A stretch of 62,723 nt of DNA from Solobacterium sp. (GCA_024693325.1 JAILLA010000028.1:1-62723), one strand, 5' to 3'; positions 36,559-47,043 are shown, counted from the first letter of the stretch. A program made the numbers and translations. The notes: a model not told the origin generated them from the letters alone.

Positions 36559-39500
36559 TCAGCTGTTAAACAGGATCTTTTTCAGGAGATCTGCAAGCTT
36601 TCCTGCTGTGATCTTGAAGGATGCCTTCTTAACACCGGTAAAACCGATATATCCGATTTCATTGCCCTTCATATCTTTTACAGGCTGTCCGGTTGTTTCA
36701 TCGTAGAACGTCCGGAGATTGTCGTAGCCGGTGATGAGTACGGAGCCGGTACCTTTCTTCTGGTTGTCAAAATAGGAGATACGGTAATCGGTTCCGCTTC
36801 TCAGGGTCAGCGTTGTTTTCTTGTCATACTTGTATGTGACAGTGATATCTGCCGCATATTCAGATGAACCTGATGCGTAAGGGTCGAAGTAGATATACTG
36901 CCCTGTGTACGGGAATGAGGTGACCTTGACGGTCTTTCCTGCCTCGTTCTTCCGGGTAATGGTGACTGTTGCTTTGGACATGTCCAGGTAACGTCCGGTT
37001 TCCGGCTGTCTTCTGACCTGGTAAGCGCTGTAGTTGATCAGGTCAGGGTCATCGGAAGCGAAGTTGCCTTTTCCGCGGAACACTGCGTATACCGTGACCC
37101 GGTCTCTCGGATATCCATCGACCATGAAGTCTTCATCCGTCAGCATCTCTCCCTTTTTGGATGAGACCGGACCGGTCATCTCATAAACATATCTGCCCAG
37201 ATCATAGTCATAGCGGGACTGAACGCTCCGGTAATACGATACCGTATAGTCCTTGCCCTGCTTCAATGTGATCCCGTTATATGTTACATACGGTGTCGTA
37301 GCGTATGCGCCGGGCTTGGTATAGATCTTTTCCGGAAGGAGCGCAATGTTTACGTTCTGGATACTGACAGGTTTGATGTCAAACTTGCCTGTGATCGCTT
37401 TTTTGCCTTTGTAGCTGCCAATGAAGGATACCGTATAAGAAGCTTTAGCCTTAGCGGTACTGACATTGGTGTTGTTTTTGTAGGATACCTTGTAATCTTT
37501 TCCTTCGATCAGCCGTGTTTCATATTTTTCTTCACCGGCTGTATCTACATCAGCGTACACTGCCAGGAAATCTGTCTTCGGATAGCCGTTATAGGCTACA
37601 CCGGATTCATAGCTGTTATATACATAGATCTCGATATCCTTGTTCGGTACGATCTTGAAGCCGGCTGTTTTGGTGCCGGAGTAGCCGTTGATGCCTGTTA
37701 CAGTCACCTTGACGGTTCCTGCATCTGTCGTATTGCTGGACATCGTCAGGCTGTAGTGCTCTTTGCCGATGTCTTTCTTCTCAGTCTTATCCAGTGCATC
37801 GTATACTGTGATGCCAGACAGAATTTCTTCTTTCCGGTCCTGACCATTGTAGACGTAGGACAGTGTTCCGAAGTCTACCCCAATGTTCTTAAGATCAGAC
37901 TTGCCGGCAACGACTGTGACAGGAACCTCAACGCTGCCGGTATAGTTGCCTTTGCCGGTGATCGTCAGGATCGTGTTTTCCGTATATTTCGTGGAAGCAG
38001 CCGGACTGACGGTATAGTCTTTTGCTGAAAGCTTATTTGTTCCGTAGTACAGGACAGGGGATGCTTTGTTTCCGGAAACAATGGTCAGGTCTGCTGCTGT
38101 GACTGAAGGTGTTCCATCTGCCGTATCACCCGGAGCGATATTCTTGGGCCCGATCTCAAAGTAAAGTGTTGTACTGCCAGAGAAGTTTCCTTTGCCTGTT
38201 ACGATGATCTGCGGAGCACTCTTGCGTGTCTTTGCAGGCAGTTCCAGGTACCCTTCCTGATCATTTTCAAATCCTTCGGGAATCATCCAGGCTTTGGTGT
38301 TGTTCTTATATTTCACAGTGTAGTCAGTACCTTCACGCAGGGTCGAACCATTACAGGTTACGATGACACCCGGTGCAACAGCACTTCCTGTATAGATGTA
38401 ATTTCTGCCCGGTTCCATAAGGGCAGCCATCATGACATGGTTGACCGGAAGCGCGCGGATAGATTTGTATGCCGACAGGGAGGAGACAGGATACGAAGTT
38501 TCTGTCAGGACTGTCGGTGTGCCATAGAATCCTGTCTGCAGATAGCCAGTCATATCGGGATCAGTGCCGCGCCTGTTCAGCGCTGCATCTGCGGATGCGC
38601 CGACAGCACTGCTGTACCCGCTGATCTCCAGATAACCGGTCCAGCCTGAAGTGCGCAGTGTAGTATTGCCGTCCAGGTACAGACCGTAAGAAGCTGAGCC
38701 GGAGGATTCGCCGGACAGGGATACATTGGCAGCTCCTGTTAATCTCAGACTGCCGCCTGCCATACGGAGCGCGAAGCTGTTTCCTTCCGAAGAGTAACTG
38801 CCCCTTACGGATAATGTGCCAGCTCCGCTGACTGTGAGATTGCCTCCGACGTATGCGGTACAGTTATCCTGGCTGCTGTCTGCGAAGCTGGGAAGAGAAA
38901 GCTGGGGATTTCCGTAGTAGTTGTCACTCAGCTCAAACACGACCTTCAGCGGGCCGCTGGTGTACAGATCATAGACATCCGGCATTGCTGCGCTGTTGGA
39001 ACCTCTGAACTCGGCGTAAGCTTTCACGATGATAGTCAGTTCCCTGGTTCCTTTATAATACAGACCGCTGTAGTATTCCGGACCTTTCCCTTCCTGATAG
39101 GAATTGTAATTGCTGGCATAGAATCCGCTGTTCAGTGTCAGCGTATTGGTGTCAGGATCATATGTTGAAGGATTATAGGAAGCCTTGTAGCCTTTGTTTC
39201 CGACATCATCTTTGTTGCGGCTGTGGATGAGGTGACCTCCGATCCAGAGGTCATAGCCTTCAGCCCACTGGGCATAAAGGTTCAGAGTACCGGATGAAGG
39301 GACATCGATCGTGATTCCGGTGTTGTCATCATAGTGTGTTCCGCTCCCGTCTTCTTTCGTATTCCAGCCGAGGAAGGTCAGTTCCCCGTTTGTGAATGCA
39401 TTCGGCGTGAAATAGAGCGGTTCTGAATCAGATGTGAATTCCTTATAGTCAACGATCTGGTCTTCCATCACACCCTCGCCTCCGTTAGGCAGGTAATGGA

Positions 39501-42462
39501 TCGTGAATCCGACCGGATTGAAGGTATAGTTCCTGCTGGCTGCGTTGCTTTCAAGGACGCCGCCCGGGATACCGTATACCTGGACTAATCCTTCCGGAAG
39601 ACCACGGAATGCATTGTCATAGACTACGCCGTCTTTTTCCTTGAATGTCAGCGACAGCTCCTGCAGTGATGTGCAGTTTCCAAATGCATAGTAACCGACC
39701 GCATAACTGTTGTAGTAAATATAATTCTGCAGAGTGCCGTTATAATGGATCTTTTCCAGAGCTGTACAGTTCCGGAATGCGTAATTGCCGATCGCTCTGA
39801 CCATGTCAGGTATCGTTACTTCCTTCAGTGAGGAACAGTTTTCAAAAACTGAAGCTGAGAGCGTGTATAAATTCAGTGATGCAGGAATGTTGATCTCTTC
39901 CAGGTTTGTACAGTTTTTGAAGGCATTTTCTCCGATCGAACCAATGCTTTCGGGAAGCGTGATCGATTTCAGTGCGGTGCATCCGTAGAATACCCCGCCA
40001 GCCAAGGTCATCAGTGCCTGAGGAAGTTCGATCTCTTCCAGACTGGTGCACTGGCTGAATACAGAATCATCGAGATATGTGATGTTCGGTGACAGCCGGA
40101 CATTTTTCAGGTTTGTGCAGTCGCTGAAGACGCCGGGGGATAAATAAACCACGCTGTCCGGAATACTGATCGACTCCAGGCTTGTGCATCCGGCGAATGC
40201 ATTGTTGTAGATATATGTGATATTGCTGCTGAACACGACTTCAGTCAGAGAAGTACAGTTATTGAAAGCGTAGGACGGAATCTCTGTGACACCGCTGCCG
40301 ATCACAACCTTCCTGAGTGAAGGATTGCTGTTAAATGAACGGTATTCCCAGGATGTTACGCTGTCCGGTATCACGATCTCTTCCAGGTCAGCTCCGCTGA
40401 ATGCGTCAGATCCAATCGTTGTCAGACCGTCCGGCAAGTTGATGCTCTTAAGGCTTGAACAGCCAGCGAATGATTCTTCTCCGATTTCCTTAAGTGAATC
40501 CGGCAGACGGACGCTTTCCAGGTTCACACATTTGTAGAACGTCTCATTAAGCGATGCAACTCCTTCAGGAATAATGACGGAGGTGATACCGCTGTAGGCA
40601 AATGCCCTTTCACCCAGTGAGCTGACAGTGGAAGGAATATTGATCTCAGTGAGGCTGCTGCAGTATGCAAAGGCTTCGCTGCCAATGGCTGTAAGTCCAT
40701 CCGGAAGAATGACGCCCTCAAGGCTATTACATTCATAAAAGAATGAATACTTCAGGTTTGTGACACCGGAAGGAATCGTTATCGTACCTGAGAGGGATTT
40801 GCAGTAGTCGAAGACCCCGTTTCCAAGATTGACAGCATTTGCCGGGAGATTGATCGTCTGCATGTTTGCACAGTTATAGAAGGCATAATCGCCGATCGTT
40901 GTAATTGTTTCTGGAAGCGTGAGCTGTCTGATCTGACTGCATCCCGCGAATGCGTTGCTTCCGATCGTTTCGGTACCTTCCGGGATCAGCACTTCTTCAA
41001 GATACCTGCTGTAGCTGAACGCATATTCACCGATCGTCTTCAATGAAGCAGGGAGATTCAAGACTGTCAGTATGTTGTTGTCTGAGAACGCATAGCTGCC
41101 GATCGATTCCACTGATGAAGGAAGAGATGCTTCACGAAGCAGCGTATGGTCATAGAATGCGTAATTGCCGATATGGGTGATGCCTTCCCCGATCACAACA
41201 GAAGTTACCAAAGTGATGTCTGTCTTGTACCATGGGGCGTAATTATTGCTGTAGTAATCGTTGCTGTAGTCTGCCATTGCACCGGTACCTGTGATCGTCA
41301 GCAGACCTTCATCAGTCAGGGTAAATGTCGCATTATCGCCTTCATTTCCGCAGTTTCCTTCTAATACAATATTTCCTTCAAGTTCACGTGCGGAAACAAT
41401 GATTTTACGGAAGTTCTCGAACGGATTCCATGAATAATAATCATAGACATATTCAGGATCATAAAAGTATGTTCCTTCTTCATCATCGATCGATGCATAT
41501 CCGTAAATATCGCATTCGATCGGTGAGTGAGTGATTTTTGCTTCGTTTGAGCTCAGATTGAACGCAATGGAATTGGTGCTTTTCGCAGAAACATTGGCAC
41601 CGGCTCCAAAATGAAGCTCATCCCGGACAAGGAAGGAATTTCCGGAACTGGTCACATTCAGTGTGCAGTTTTCAACTGATATCGTGCGCCCGTATATTGC
41701 GGGGGATTCAGCGATGCTTGAGTCTCTGATAACACTCAGGTCCAATGACCCCGTTCCGTCATCACTGGAAATGGCAAGCGGTCCGGAAACAGAAATGCCG
41801 TACAGCCGCCAGACCTCCCATTTTTCAGTGGAGATCGCAAGGGAACTGCTGCCGACAAGCATGATCGTCAAGCCACCATCACCTGTTTTACTGATGATCG
41901 TGGTTTCGGGAGAATCGGATACGGACTCGTCCGGGTCATCAATGATCACCGCGTTGTCAAGCGTCAGCGTATTGGTGTCATAATCATAGGAAACTGTTCC
42001 GGAAGTGATCAGTTCACTCTCGATAACCAGAGTACCTTCACCTTGATACGGCACCACAGTGCCTGCAACATAGAAATAAGGTTCTGAATCGGACAATAGT
42101 TCTGACGGTTCTTCCTCAGGTTCCTCCGCAGGTTCTGCTTCCTCCGGGAGTTCTTCGTTTTCAGCAGGATCCGCTGATTCTTCAGGCTGTTCTGTTTCCT
42201 GAGGGTCTTCAGAGATCTGCGCTTCCGGCTCTTCGGTCTCGTTCCCTTCCGGCAGCAATGCCAGATTTTCTTCCGGATCAGTCTCCTCATAGGGCTGTTC
42301 GGACAGTCCTTCTTCCTCAGCAGATCCTGTTTCGGAAATATAAACTTCCTCGGATGGTTCTTCCTCACTCTGTTCGGCAGACGGAGTGATCATGGAACCC
42401 GACGCAAACAGGGAAAATGATAAAAACAGGGAGAGTAAATGAATGATTGGCTTTTTCAGCAT
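36559..42462 (-). CDS. Giant BspA-like leucine-rich-repeat surface protein
   Basis: This 1967-residue exported protein begins with a signal peptide (KKPIIHLLSLFLSFSLFASG) and a Glu/Pro-rich segment to about residue 125. A beta-rich region follows to about 370. About two dozen LRR_5/BspA-type repeats run to about 990 (repeating LTIGSYAFxxCTSLxxIxLPxx pattern). A Listeria-Bacteroides repeat follows (YLPNGGEGVMEDQ to LNLYAQW, near 1010-1090), and then several repeated beta modules each containing a GKGNYTGS-like turn. No LPXTG motif is seen; the C-terminus ends KLADLLKKILFNS. BspA-like proteins bind host matrix or other bacteria. AAGGAGAC precedes the ATG. Confidence 0.93.
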   Translation of the reverse strand: MLKKPIIHLLSLFLSFSLFASGSMITPSAEQSEEEPSEEVYISETGSAEEEGLSEQPYEETDPEENLALLPEGNETEEPEAQISEDPQETEQPEESADPAENEELPEEAEPAEEPEEEPSELLSDSEPYFYVAGTVVPYQGEGTLVIESELITSGTVSYDYDTNTLTLDNAVIIDDPDESVSDSPETTIISKTGDGGLTIMLVGSSSLAISTEKWEVWRLYGISVSGPLAISSDDGTGSLDLSVIRDSSIAESPAIYGRTISVENCTLNVTSSGNSFLVRDELHFGAGANVSAKSTNSIAFNLSSNEAKITHSPIECDIYGYASIDDEEGTYFYDPEYVYDYYSWNPFENFRKIIVSARELEGNIVLEGNCGNEGDNATFTLTDEGLLTITGTGAMADYSNDYYSNNYAPWYKTDITLVTSVVIGEGITHIGNYAFYDHTLLREASLPSSVESIGSYAFSDNNILTVLNLPASLKTIGEYAFSYSRYLEEVLIPEGTETIGSNAFAGCSQIRQLTLPETITTIGDYAFYNCANMQTINLPANAVNLGNGVFDYCKSLSGTITIPSGVTNLKYSFFYECNSLEGVILPDGLTAIGSEAFAYCSSLTEINIPSTVSSLGERAFAYSGITSVIIPEGVASLNETFYKCVNLESVRLPDSLKEIGEESFAGCSSLKSINLPDGLTTIGSDAFSGADLEEIVIPDSVTSWEYRSFNSNPSLRKVVIGSGVTEIPSYAFNNCTSLTEVVFSSNITYIYNNAFAGCTSLESISIPDSVVYLSPGVFSDCTNLKNVRLSPNITYLDDSVFSQCTSLEEIELPQALMTLAGGVFYGCTALKSITLPESIGSIGENAFKNCTNLEEINIPASLNLYTLSASVFENCSSLKEVTIPDMVRAIGNYAFRNCTALEKIHYNGTLQNYIYYNSYAVGYYAFGNCTSLQELSLTFKEKDGVVYDNAFRGLPEGLVQVYGIPGGVLESNAASRNYTFNPVGFTIHYLPNGGEGVMEDQIVDYKEFTSDSEPLYFTPNAFTNGELTFLGWNTKEDGSGTHYDDNTGITIDVPSSGTLNLYAQWAEGYDLWIGGHLIHSRNKDDVGNKGYKASYNPSTYDPDTNTLTLNSGFYASNYNSYQEGKGPEYYSGLYYKGTRELTIIVKAYAEFRGSNSAAMPDVYDLYTSGPLKVVFELSDNYYGNPQLSLPSFADSSQDNCTAYVGGNLTVSGAGTLSVRGSYSSEGNSFALRMAGGSLRLTGAANVSLSGESSGSASYGLYLDGNTTLRTSGWTGYLEISGYSSAVGASADAALNRRGTDPDMTGYLQTGFYGTPTVLTETSYPVSSLSAYKSIRALPVNHVMMAALMEPGRNYIYTGSAVAPGVIVTCNGSTLREGTDYTVKYKNNTKAWMIPEGFENDQEGYLELPAKTRKSAPQIIVTGKGNFSGSTTLYFEIGPKNIAPGDTADGTPSVTAADLTIVSGNKASPVLYYGTNKLSAKDYTVSPAASTKYTENTILTITGKGNYTGSVEVPVTVVAGKSDLKNIGVDFGTLSYVYNGQDRKEEILSGITVYDALDKTEKKDIGKEHYSLTMSSNTTDAGTVKVTVTGINGYSGTKTAGFKIVPNKDIEIYVYNSYESGVAYNGYPKTDFLAVYADVDTAGEEKYETRLIEGKDYKVSYKNNTNVSTAKAKASYTVSFIGSYKGKKAITGKFDIKPVSIQNVNIALLPEKIYTKPGAYATTPYVTYNGITLKQGKDYTVSYYRSVQSRYDYDLGRYVYEMTGPVSSKKGEMLTDEDFMVDGYPRDRVTVYAVFRGKGNFASDDPDLINYSAYQVRRQPETGRYLDMSKATVTITRKNEAGKTVKVTSFPYTGQYIYFDPYASGSSEYAADITVTYKYDKKTTLTLRSGTDYRISYFDNQKKGTGSVLITGYDNLRTFYDETTGQPVKDMKGNEIGYIGFTGVKKASFKITAGKLADLLKKILFNS

Positions 42463-42702
42463 AATAAGTCTCCTTCATGGCAATATCTGTAAATAATTCA
42501 GATGAGACGGGATGTACAAAAACAGCGTACGGTTATCTCAGATCAATCGTGCGCGGTTTGTACGGATGAGTTGTGTATCAGATATACCTATGAATTCTGA
42601 TATTGCTGGTTGGGTTACCAATATTATACCAATTATTATACGTATTGACAGACTCACCATGCAGTGTGCTGTTATTTGCAGAAAACAGAATCCGGTCCCG
42701 GA

Positions 42703-42730
42703 AAACAAAAGATCATCCCGACGGATGATC
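42703..42730 (-). terminator. Terminator of the ChbG-like gene
   Basis: On the minus strand GATCATCC-GTCG-GGATGATC is followed by TTTTGTTTT. The 281-base gap 42463-42743 otherwise holds AT-rich sequence with TATAAT-like hexamers on the minus strand (42623-42628, 42635-42640) that may drive the LRR gene. Confidence 0.85.
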
Positions 42731-42743
42731 CTTTGGATCCTGT

Positions 42744-43634
42744 TTACTGCATGTTTCCGATCCAAAGCGGGGAATCGATCTCTTTCAGGTGATCCTGGTA
42801 TCTGGATGTACCAAAGATGGCATCATACTGGTTGACGATCTCGATCTTATTGTCGATGACCCACTGTTTGACTCTGGGGGAGGTGAATACTTCCACATCC
42901 TTGACACGGTGGATGTTGCATGACTGTTCCCTGAGTACAATGTCATCCAGGTATCCGGGATGGAGTACTTTAACTACGATCTTACTGTCATCGATGGGCA
43001 TGCTGAGGATGGATCCTTCCGGATCGTATTTCAGGAAGTTCAGTACATTCAGTACGGATTTATGTCCCGGCAGGACCACAAGATCATCCCTCGGTGCAGA
43101 TTCCATCGCACCCCAGATGTTGAGGTGTCTGTATTCTTCTTTGGCAGTTGTTGTTCTTCCGTGACGTTCATTGTTCATGAAGCCATAAGGGATATGATAT
43201 TCTTCCACGACCTGCAGGATCGCCTGTTCCTTTTCTCCCTTGGCGGGAAGGTTTGCGTAGTGGATGTCCGGATAGCGTCCCAGATGTTCCTTGCAGAATT
43301 CCATCTGTGCACGGAACTCTTTGATCATCTCATCATAGACGACTCCTTCTACCGGATGCTCACACTGGTTGATGCGCTTCCACTTGAAGTTGCCGTCCGG
43401 TGTGCAGAGCGAAGGCACCTCGGAAGGATCCAGTACAGGGTGTCCCCACATATGGGGATGCCATCCTACAGAGATCCACGGTTTGTCTGACAGGTAGTCC
43501 AGCATTTCCACGACATCAGGCCAGTCAAACATGCACTCGCAGTCAGAAACAACACCTTCTTCCAGTGTTTTCAGGGTACCCAGATTATGCACATGGGTAT
43601 AACCGACATCGTCGGCACGGAATACGATCTTCAT
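42744..43634 (-). CDS. ChbG/HpnK-type carbohydrate deacetylase
   Basis: This 296-residue YdjC-fold protein opens with FRADDVGYTHV, whose Asp pair marks the metal/catalytic site, and has a histidine-rich WHPHMWGHPVLDP segment near residue 58. Family members deacetylate N-acetylated oligosaccharides such as chitobiose. No sugar genes are next to it, so the substrate is open. GGAGAAGAC precedes the ATG. It is monocistronic and divergent from the phosphatase lipoprotein gene. Confidence 0.82.
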   Translation of the reverse strand: MKIVFRADDVGYTHVHNLGTLKTLEEGVVSDCECMFDWPDVVEMLDYLSDKPWISVGWHPHMWGHPVLDPSEVPSLCTPDGNFKWKRINQCEHPVEGVVYDEMIKEFRAQMEFCKEHLGRYPDIHYANLPAKGEKEQAILQVVEEYHIPYGFMNNERHGRTTTAKEEYRHLNIWGAMESAPRDDLVVLPGHKSVLNVLNFLKYDPEGSILSMPIDDSKIVVKVLHPGYLDDIVLREQSCNIHRVKDVEVFTSPRVKQWVIDNKIEIVNQYDAIFGTSRYQDHLKEIDSPLWIGNMQ

Positions 43635-43764
43635 ATTGTCTTCTCCTCTTTTTTTACTGATTTCATAGTAACGGAGAAACGGAAAAACTGCATTTCAGAA
43701 TTCCAATCAGGTTGAAACTGTTTTATGATGTTACAGGTCAAACAAAAGAAAAAGAGGATAACTT

Positions 43765-45051
43765 ATGAAGCATAAGAAGATCATAGTATTTCTGCTTGCA
43801 GGAATGCTGAGCGCAGGATGCGCACAGCAGAGCGCTGCTGTGCAGACGGATGAAACACCTGTGCCGGAAGAGACTGCTGTTGTCGAAGAAACGGCTGTAC
43901 CTCAGGAAACAGCACTGCCGCAGGAAACAGCAGCAGAGGAAGAAACATATCCGCAGATTGAAGCAGGGATCGACGAGATCAGCAAATACGGAAATATCAT
44001 TCTGACGATCGACCCCGCAGCCATGAAGGAGCAGGGTTATGAACCTGCCGATATCATCACGATCAGGATCGGTGACAAGGAAATGGATATGCCTGTGGGA
44101 ACAGCGTATACGGATGTGGACAGCGGCGAGCCGGTCTGCTGCTTTAAATTCAGCAGCAGCAGGAACAGGGAAGAAACTGTCCTGTCAGTGAATGGCGGAA
44201 ACCTGATCGAAGCCATTGGGGCCGCAAAGATCGTCAAGGTCGCGGAAGCTCCGGGCTTTAAAGTCGAGTGGGCAGAGGGTATGGATGAGAACACGACCGT
44301 GTATCTGAACATGAAGGAGAAACAGGGTTTTGCGGAAGAATATGCAATGCATCAGCTGGGTGCAGTACGTACGAACAAACGTGAAGCCTACGGACACCTG
44401 AGTGACGCTGAATACGCGAACTTCCGTATGGTCAGAACTTCCGGTATGGGTACTGGCATTCTGTACAGATCATCTTCACCGGTCAATCCTGCCTATATGA
44501 GAAACGAGCAGGCAGATCAGGCAATGCTGGATGCTCAGATCAAAACAGTCATGAATATGGCAGACAGTGAAGGACAGATGAAAGCATATTCTGAATATGC
44601 CCTGACATATTATGCCGGCTGTGATATCATCCCGCTGAATATGGGTATGAATGTCTCTTCCGAAGAATTCAGGGAGAAACTGGCTGAGGGCTTCCGCTTC
44701 ATCGCTTCTCATGAAGGACCGTACCTGATCCACTGCAATGAAGGAAAAGACCGTACGGGATTTGCGTTAGGGATCCTGGAATGTCTGATGGGTGCAGACA
44801 AGGAAGAGATCACTGAAGACTATATGAAGACATTCTATAACTTCTACGGAATTGAACCTGGTTCGGATCTGTATACAAGAACTGCCGACAGAAATCTCCT
44901 GAAATCACTGGCAAATGCATTCCACACGGAATCACTGGATGGTGCTGATCTTGCAAAGAGTGCCGAGGCATATCTGGAAGAGATTGGTATGACTGCCGAT
45001 GAGATCGAAGCGCTCAAAAAGAAACTGAGCACAGACTTTATTGAGATCTAA
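43765..45051 (+). CDS. Exported lipoprotein tyrosine phosphatase
   Basis: This 428-residue protein has a lipoprotein signal with lipobox LSAGC (Cys19) and a Glu/Thr/Pro-rich linker (repeated VPEETAV units). A beta domain spans to about 190. The tyrosine/dual-specificity phosphatase domain has its P-loop HCNEGKDRTG (Cys324, Arg330) and the earlier YRSSSPVNP. The active site therefore faces outside the cell. Related exported phosphatases act on phosphoinositides or phosphotyrosine. AAGAGGATAACTT precedes the ATG. Terminated at 45061. Confidence 0.87.
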   Translation: MKHKKIIVFLLAGMLSAGCAQQSAAVQTDETPVPEETAVVEETAVPQETALPQETAAEEETYPQIEAGIDEISKYGNIILTIDPAAMKEQGYEPADIITIRIGDKEMDMPVGTAYTDVDSGEPVCCFKFSSSRNREETVLSVNGGNLIEAIGAAKIVKVAEAPGFKVEWAEGMDENTTVYLNMKEKQGFAEEYAMHQLGAVRTNKREAYGHLSDAEYANFRMVRTSGMGTGILYRSSSPVNPAYMRNEQADQAMLDAQIKTVMNMADSEGQMKAYSEYALTYYAGCDIIPLNMGMNVSSEEFREKLAEGFRFIASHEGPYLIHCNEGKDRTGFALGILECLMGADKEEITEDYMKTFYNFYGIEPGSDLYTRTADRNLLKSLANAFHTESLDGADLAKSAEAYLEEIGMTADEIEALKKKLSTDFIEI

Positions 45052-45060
45052 AACACTGAT

Positions 45061-45087
45061 AAGGGACCGGAAGGTTCCTTTTATTTC
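45061..45087 (+). terminator. Terminator after the phosphatase gene
   Basis: AAGGGACC-GGAA-GGTTCCTT (one G-T pair) followed by TTATTTC. Confidence 0.78.
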
Positions 45088-45222
45088 TCTGTAAAGATCT
45101 GAAACGCAGAATTTATATAAAGGCAATAAATGAATTATGATGTGTGTGTAAATGTCGCCTGACAGGAGACCGCACATCTTATTAATATCGGTATACTGTG
45201 ATCAGAAAGAGAGGTACGAAAT

Positions 45223-46029
45223 ATGTACGGAGCTATTTTAGGAGATATGATTGGAGCGCCTTATGAGTTTGATCAGGGCGATAAGACAAAACAGTTCCCG
45301 CTGTTCAGCAGGGAATCGGGGTTCACGGATGATACCGTCATGACGATCGCGGTGGCTGAGGCAATGATGAACAGCCTCGGCAAAACAGATACGGAGATCA
45401 GAAAAGAACTGATCAGATCCATGCAGAAATGGGGTGCCAGGTATCCGCATGCAGGATACGGAGCAAGCTTCATCTGGTGGCTGAGGGACGATAACCCTGA
45501 GCCTTACGGCAGTTACGGCAACGGTTCAGCCATGAGAGTGTCTTCCATCGGCTGGCTGTATGATACACTGGAAGAAACAAGACATGCGGCAAAGCTGTCA
45601 GCAGAAGTGACGCACAATCATCCGGAAGGGATCAAAGGCGCGGAAGCGATCGCCAGCGCGATCTTCCTGGCAAGGACCGGAACGAAGAAAGCTGAGATCA
45701 AAGAATACATCATCAGTGAGTTTGGCTATGATCTCTCACGTACATGTGATGAGATCCGTCCCGGATATAAACATATTGAAAGCTGTCAGCAGACTGTGCC
45801 CGAAGCAGTTACGGCATTCATGGAAGGAACAGACTTCGAAGATGTCATCCGTACTGCTGTTTCCCTGGGCGGAGACTGTGACACACTCACTGACATCGCA
45901 GCAGCCATGGCAGAAGCATATTACGGTGTTCCTGAAACACTGATCACGGAATGCAGGAACCGCCTTCCAAAGGATATGCTGGATGTCATTGACCGTTTTG
46001 AAACATTCAGGAAGCAGCGTATTCAGTAA
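45223..46029 (+). CDS. ADP-ribosylglycohydrolase-family protein
   Basis: This 268-residue DraG-fold protein has GAILGDMIGAPYEF at the N-terminus, the magnesium-binding GFTDDTVMT near residue 35 and the C-terminal GGDCDTLTDIAAAMAEAYYG. The family removes ADP-ribose from proteins or small molecules. No ADP-ribosyltransferase is nearby, so its target is unknown. GAGAGGTACGAAAT precedes the ATG. A TATACT (45192-45197) is a possible -10 box. It is followed after 18 bases by the asparaginase gene. Confidence 0.9.
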   Translation: MYGAILGDMIGAPYEFDQGDKTKQFPLFSRESGFTDDTVMTIAVAEAMMNSLGKTDTEIRKELIRSMQKWGARYPHAGYGASFIWWLRDDNPEPYGSYGNGSAMRVSSIGWLYDTLEETRHAAKLSAEVTHNHPEGIKGAEAIASAIFLARTGTKKAEIKEYIISEFGYDLSRTCDEIRPGYKHIESCQQTVPEAVTAFMEGTDFEDVIRTAVSLGGDCDTLTDIAAAMAEAYYGVPETLITECRNRLPKDMLDVIDRFETFRKQRIQ

Positions 46030-46047
46030 CAGAAAAAGGAACCGGCT

Positions 46048-47043
46048 ATGAAAAGAATACTCATGATATCGACCGGAGGCACGATCGCCTCTGTCACAGG
46101 AAACAACGGGCTGACACCGCATCTGTCATCCCATGAACTATTGGAATGCGTTCCGGAACTGAAGGATATCTGTGACATCGATGTCATTGAGCTGTTCAAA
46201 CTGGATTCGACGAATATCGGTCCGTATCATTGGGTAAAGATGACAGAAACGATCAGGGATCATTATCAGGACTATGATGGTTTCGTGATCACCCATGGTA
46301 CGGATACGATGGCTTACAGTGCCGCGGCTTTAAGCTACATGATACAGAACACGGATAAACCGATCGTGCTGACCGGATCCCAGAAGTCCATTTACAACCG
46401 GGATACCGATGCCAGGAACAACATGATCCGCTCATTCATCTATGCGTCTGATGATCTGTCATGGGGCGTTCATATCGTCTTTGACAATAAGGTAATACTG
46501 GGCACACGCGCAAAGAAGGACCGCAGCAAATCATTCAATGCCTTCCGCAGCATCAACTATCCGGAAACAGCGTCCTTTATTGATTACAAGCTGGTCCATT
46601 TCATACACAGACCGAGCAGTACGGAACCGGTCCATTTCTATACAAAACTGAACCCGAGTGTCTTTGTACTAAAGCTTGTTCCGGGTATGAGCGGGGATAT
46701 CCTGCGGTATATCTGCGGTCACTACAAAGGCCTGATCATCGAAGGGTTCGGCTCCGGAGGACTTCCGAATACAGACGATTCCCTGCTGGAAGGCGTAAAA
46801 GAGTTCCTGGCAGAAGACGGGATCGCGGTATTCTCGACCCAGGTGGAAAACGAAGGCAGTGATCTTTCTGTCTATGAGGTTGGAAGGATCGCGCAGTCAC
46901 TGCCCGGAGTCGTAGAAGGCAAGGATATGACCGCAGAAGCCATCATTACCAAACTGATGTGGGCACTGGGACAGACTGATGATGTGGAACTCTGCAAACA
47001 GCTGTTCATGAAGCCTGTGCAGTTTGACAGGCTGGTCCTGTGA
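46048..47043 (+). CDS. ansA: Type I asparaginase
   Basis: This 331-residue enzyme has both asparaginase active-site motifs, ISTGGTIAS (first Thr) near residue 8 and ITHGTDTMAYSA (Thr/Asp) near 82. It lacks a signal peptide, fitting the cytoplasmic type I enzyme that converts asparagine to aspartate and ammonia. Aspartate from it could feed argG. AAAAAGGAACCGGCT precedes the ATG. Confidence 0.94.
   Translation: MKRILMISTGGTIASVTGNNGLTPHLSSHELLECVPELKDICDIDVIELFKLDSTNIGPYHWVKMTETIRDHYQDYDGFVITHGTDTMAYSAAALSYMIQNTDKPIVLTGSQKSIYNRDTDARNNMIRSFIYASDDLSWGVHIVFDNKVILGTRAKKDRSKSFNAFRSINYPETASFIDYKLVHFIHRPSSTEPVHFYTKLNPSVFVLKLVPGMSGDILRYICGHYKGLIIEGFGSGGLPNTDDSLLEGVKEFLAEDGIAVFSTQVENEGSDLSVYEVGRIAQSLPGVVEGKDMTAEAIITKLMWALGQTDDVELCKQLFMKPVQFDRLVL

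Noticed and set aside
39600..41200. Regularly spaced repeats suggesting a CRISPR or satellite array
   Set aside because: The repeats are in frame, about 69 bases long and degenerate, and encode leucine-rich repeats of the surface protein.
42645..42650. TTGACA on the plus strand as a promoter
   Set aside because: No -10 element lies at a proper distance and no plus-strand gene follows.
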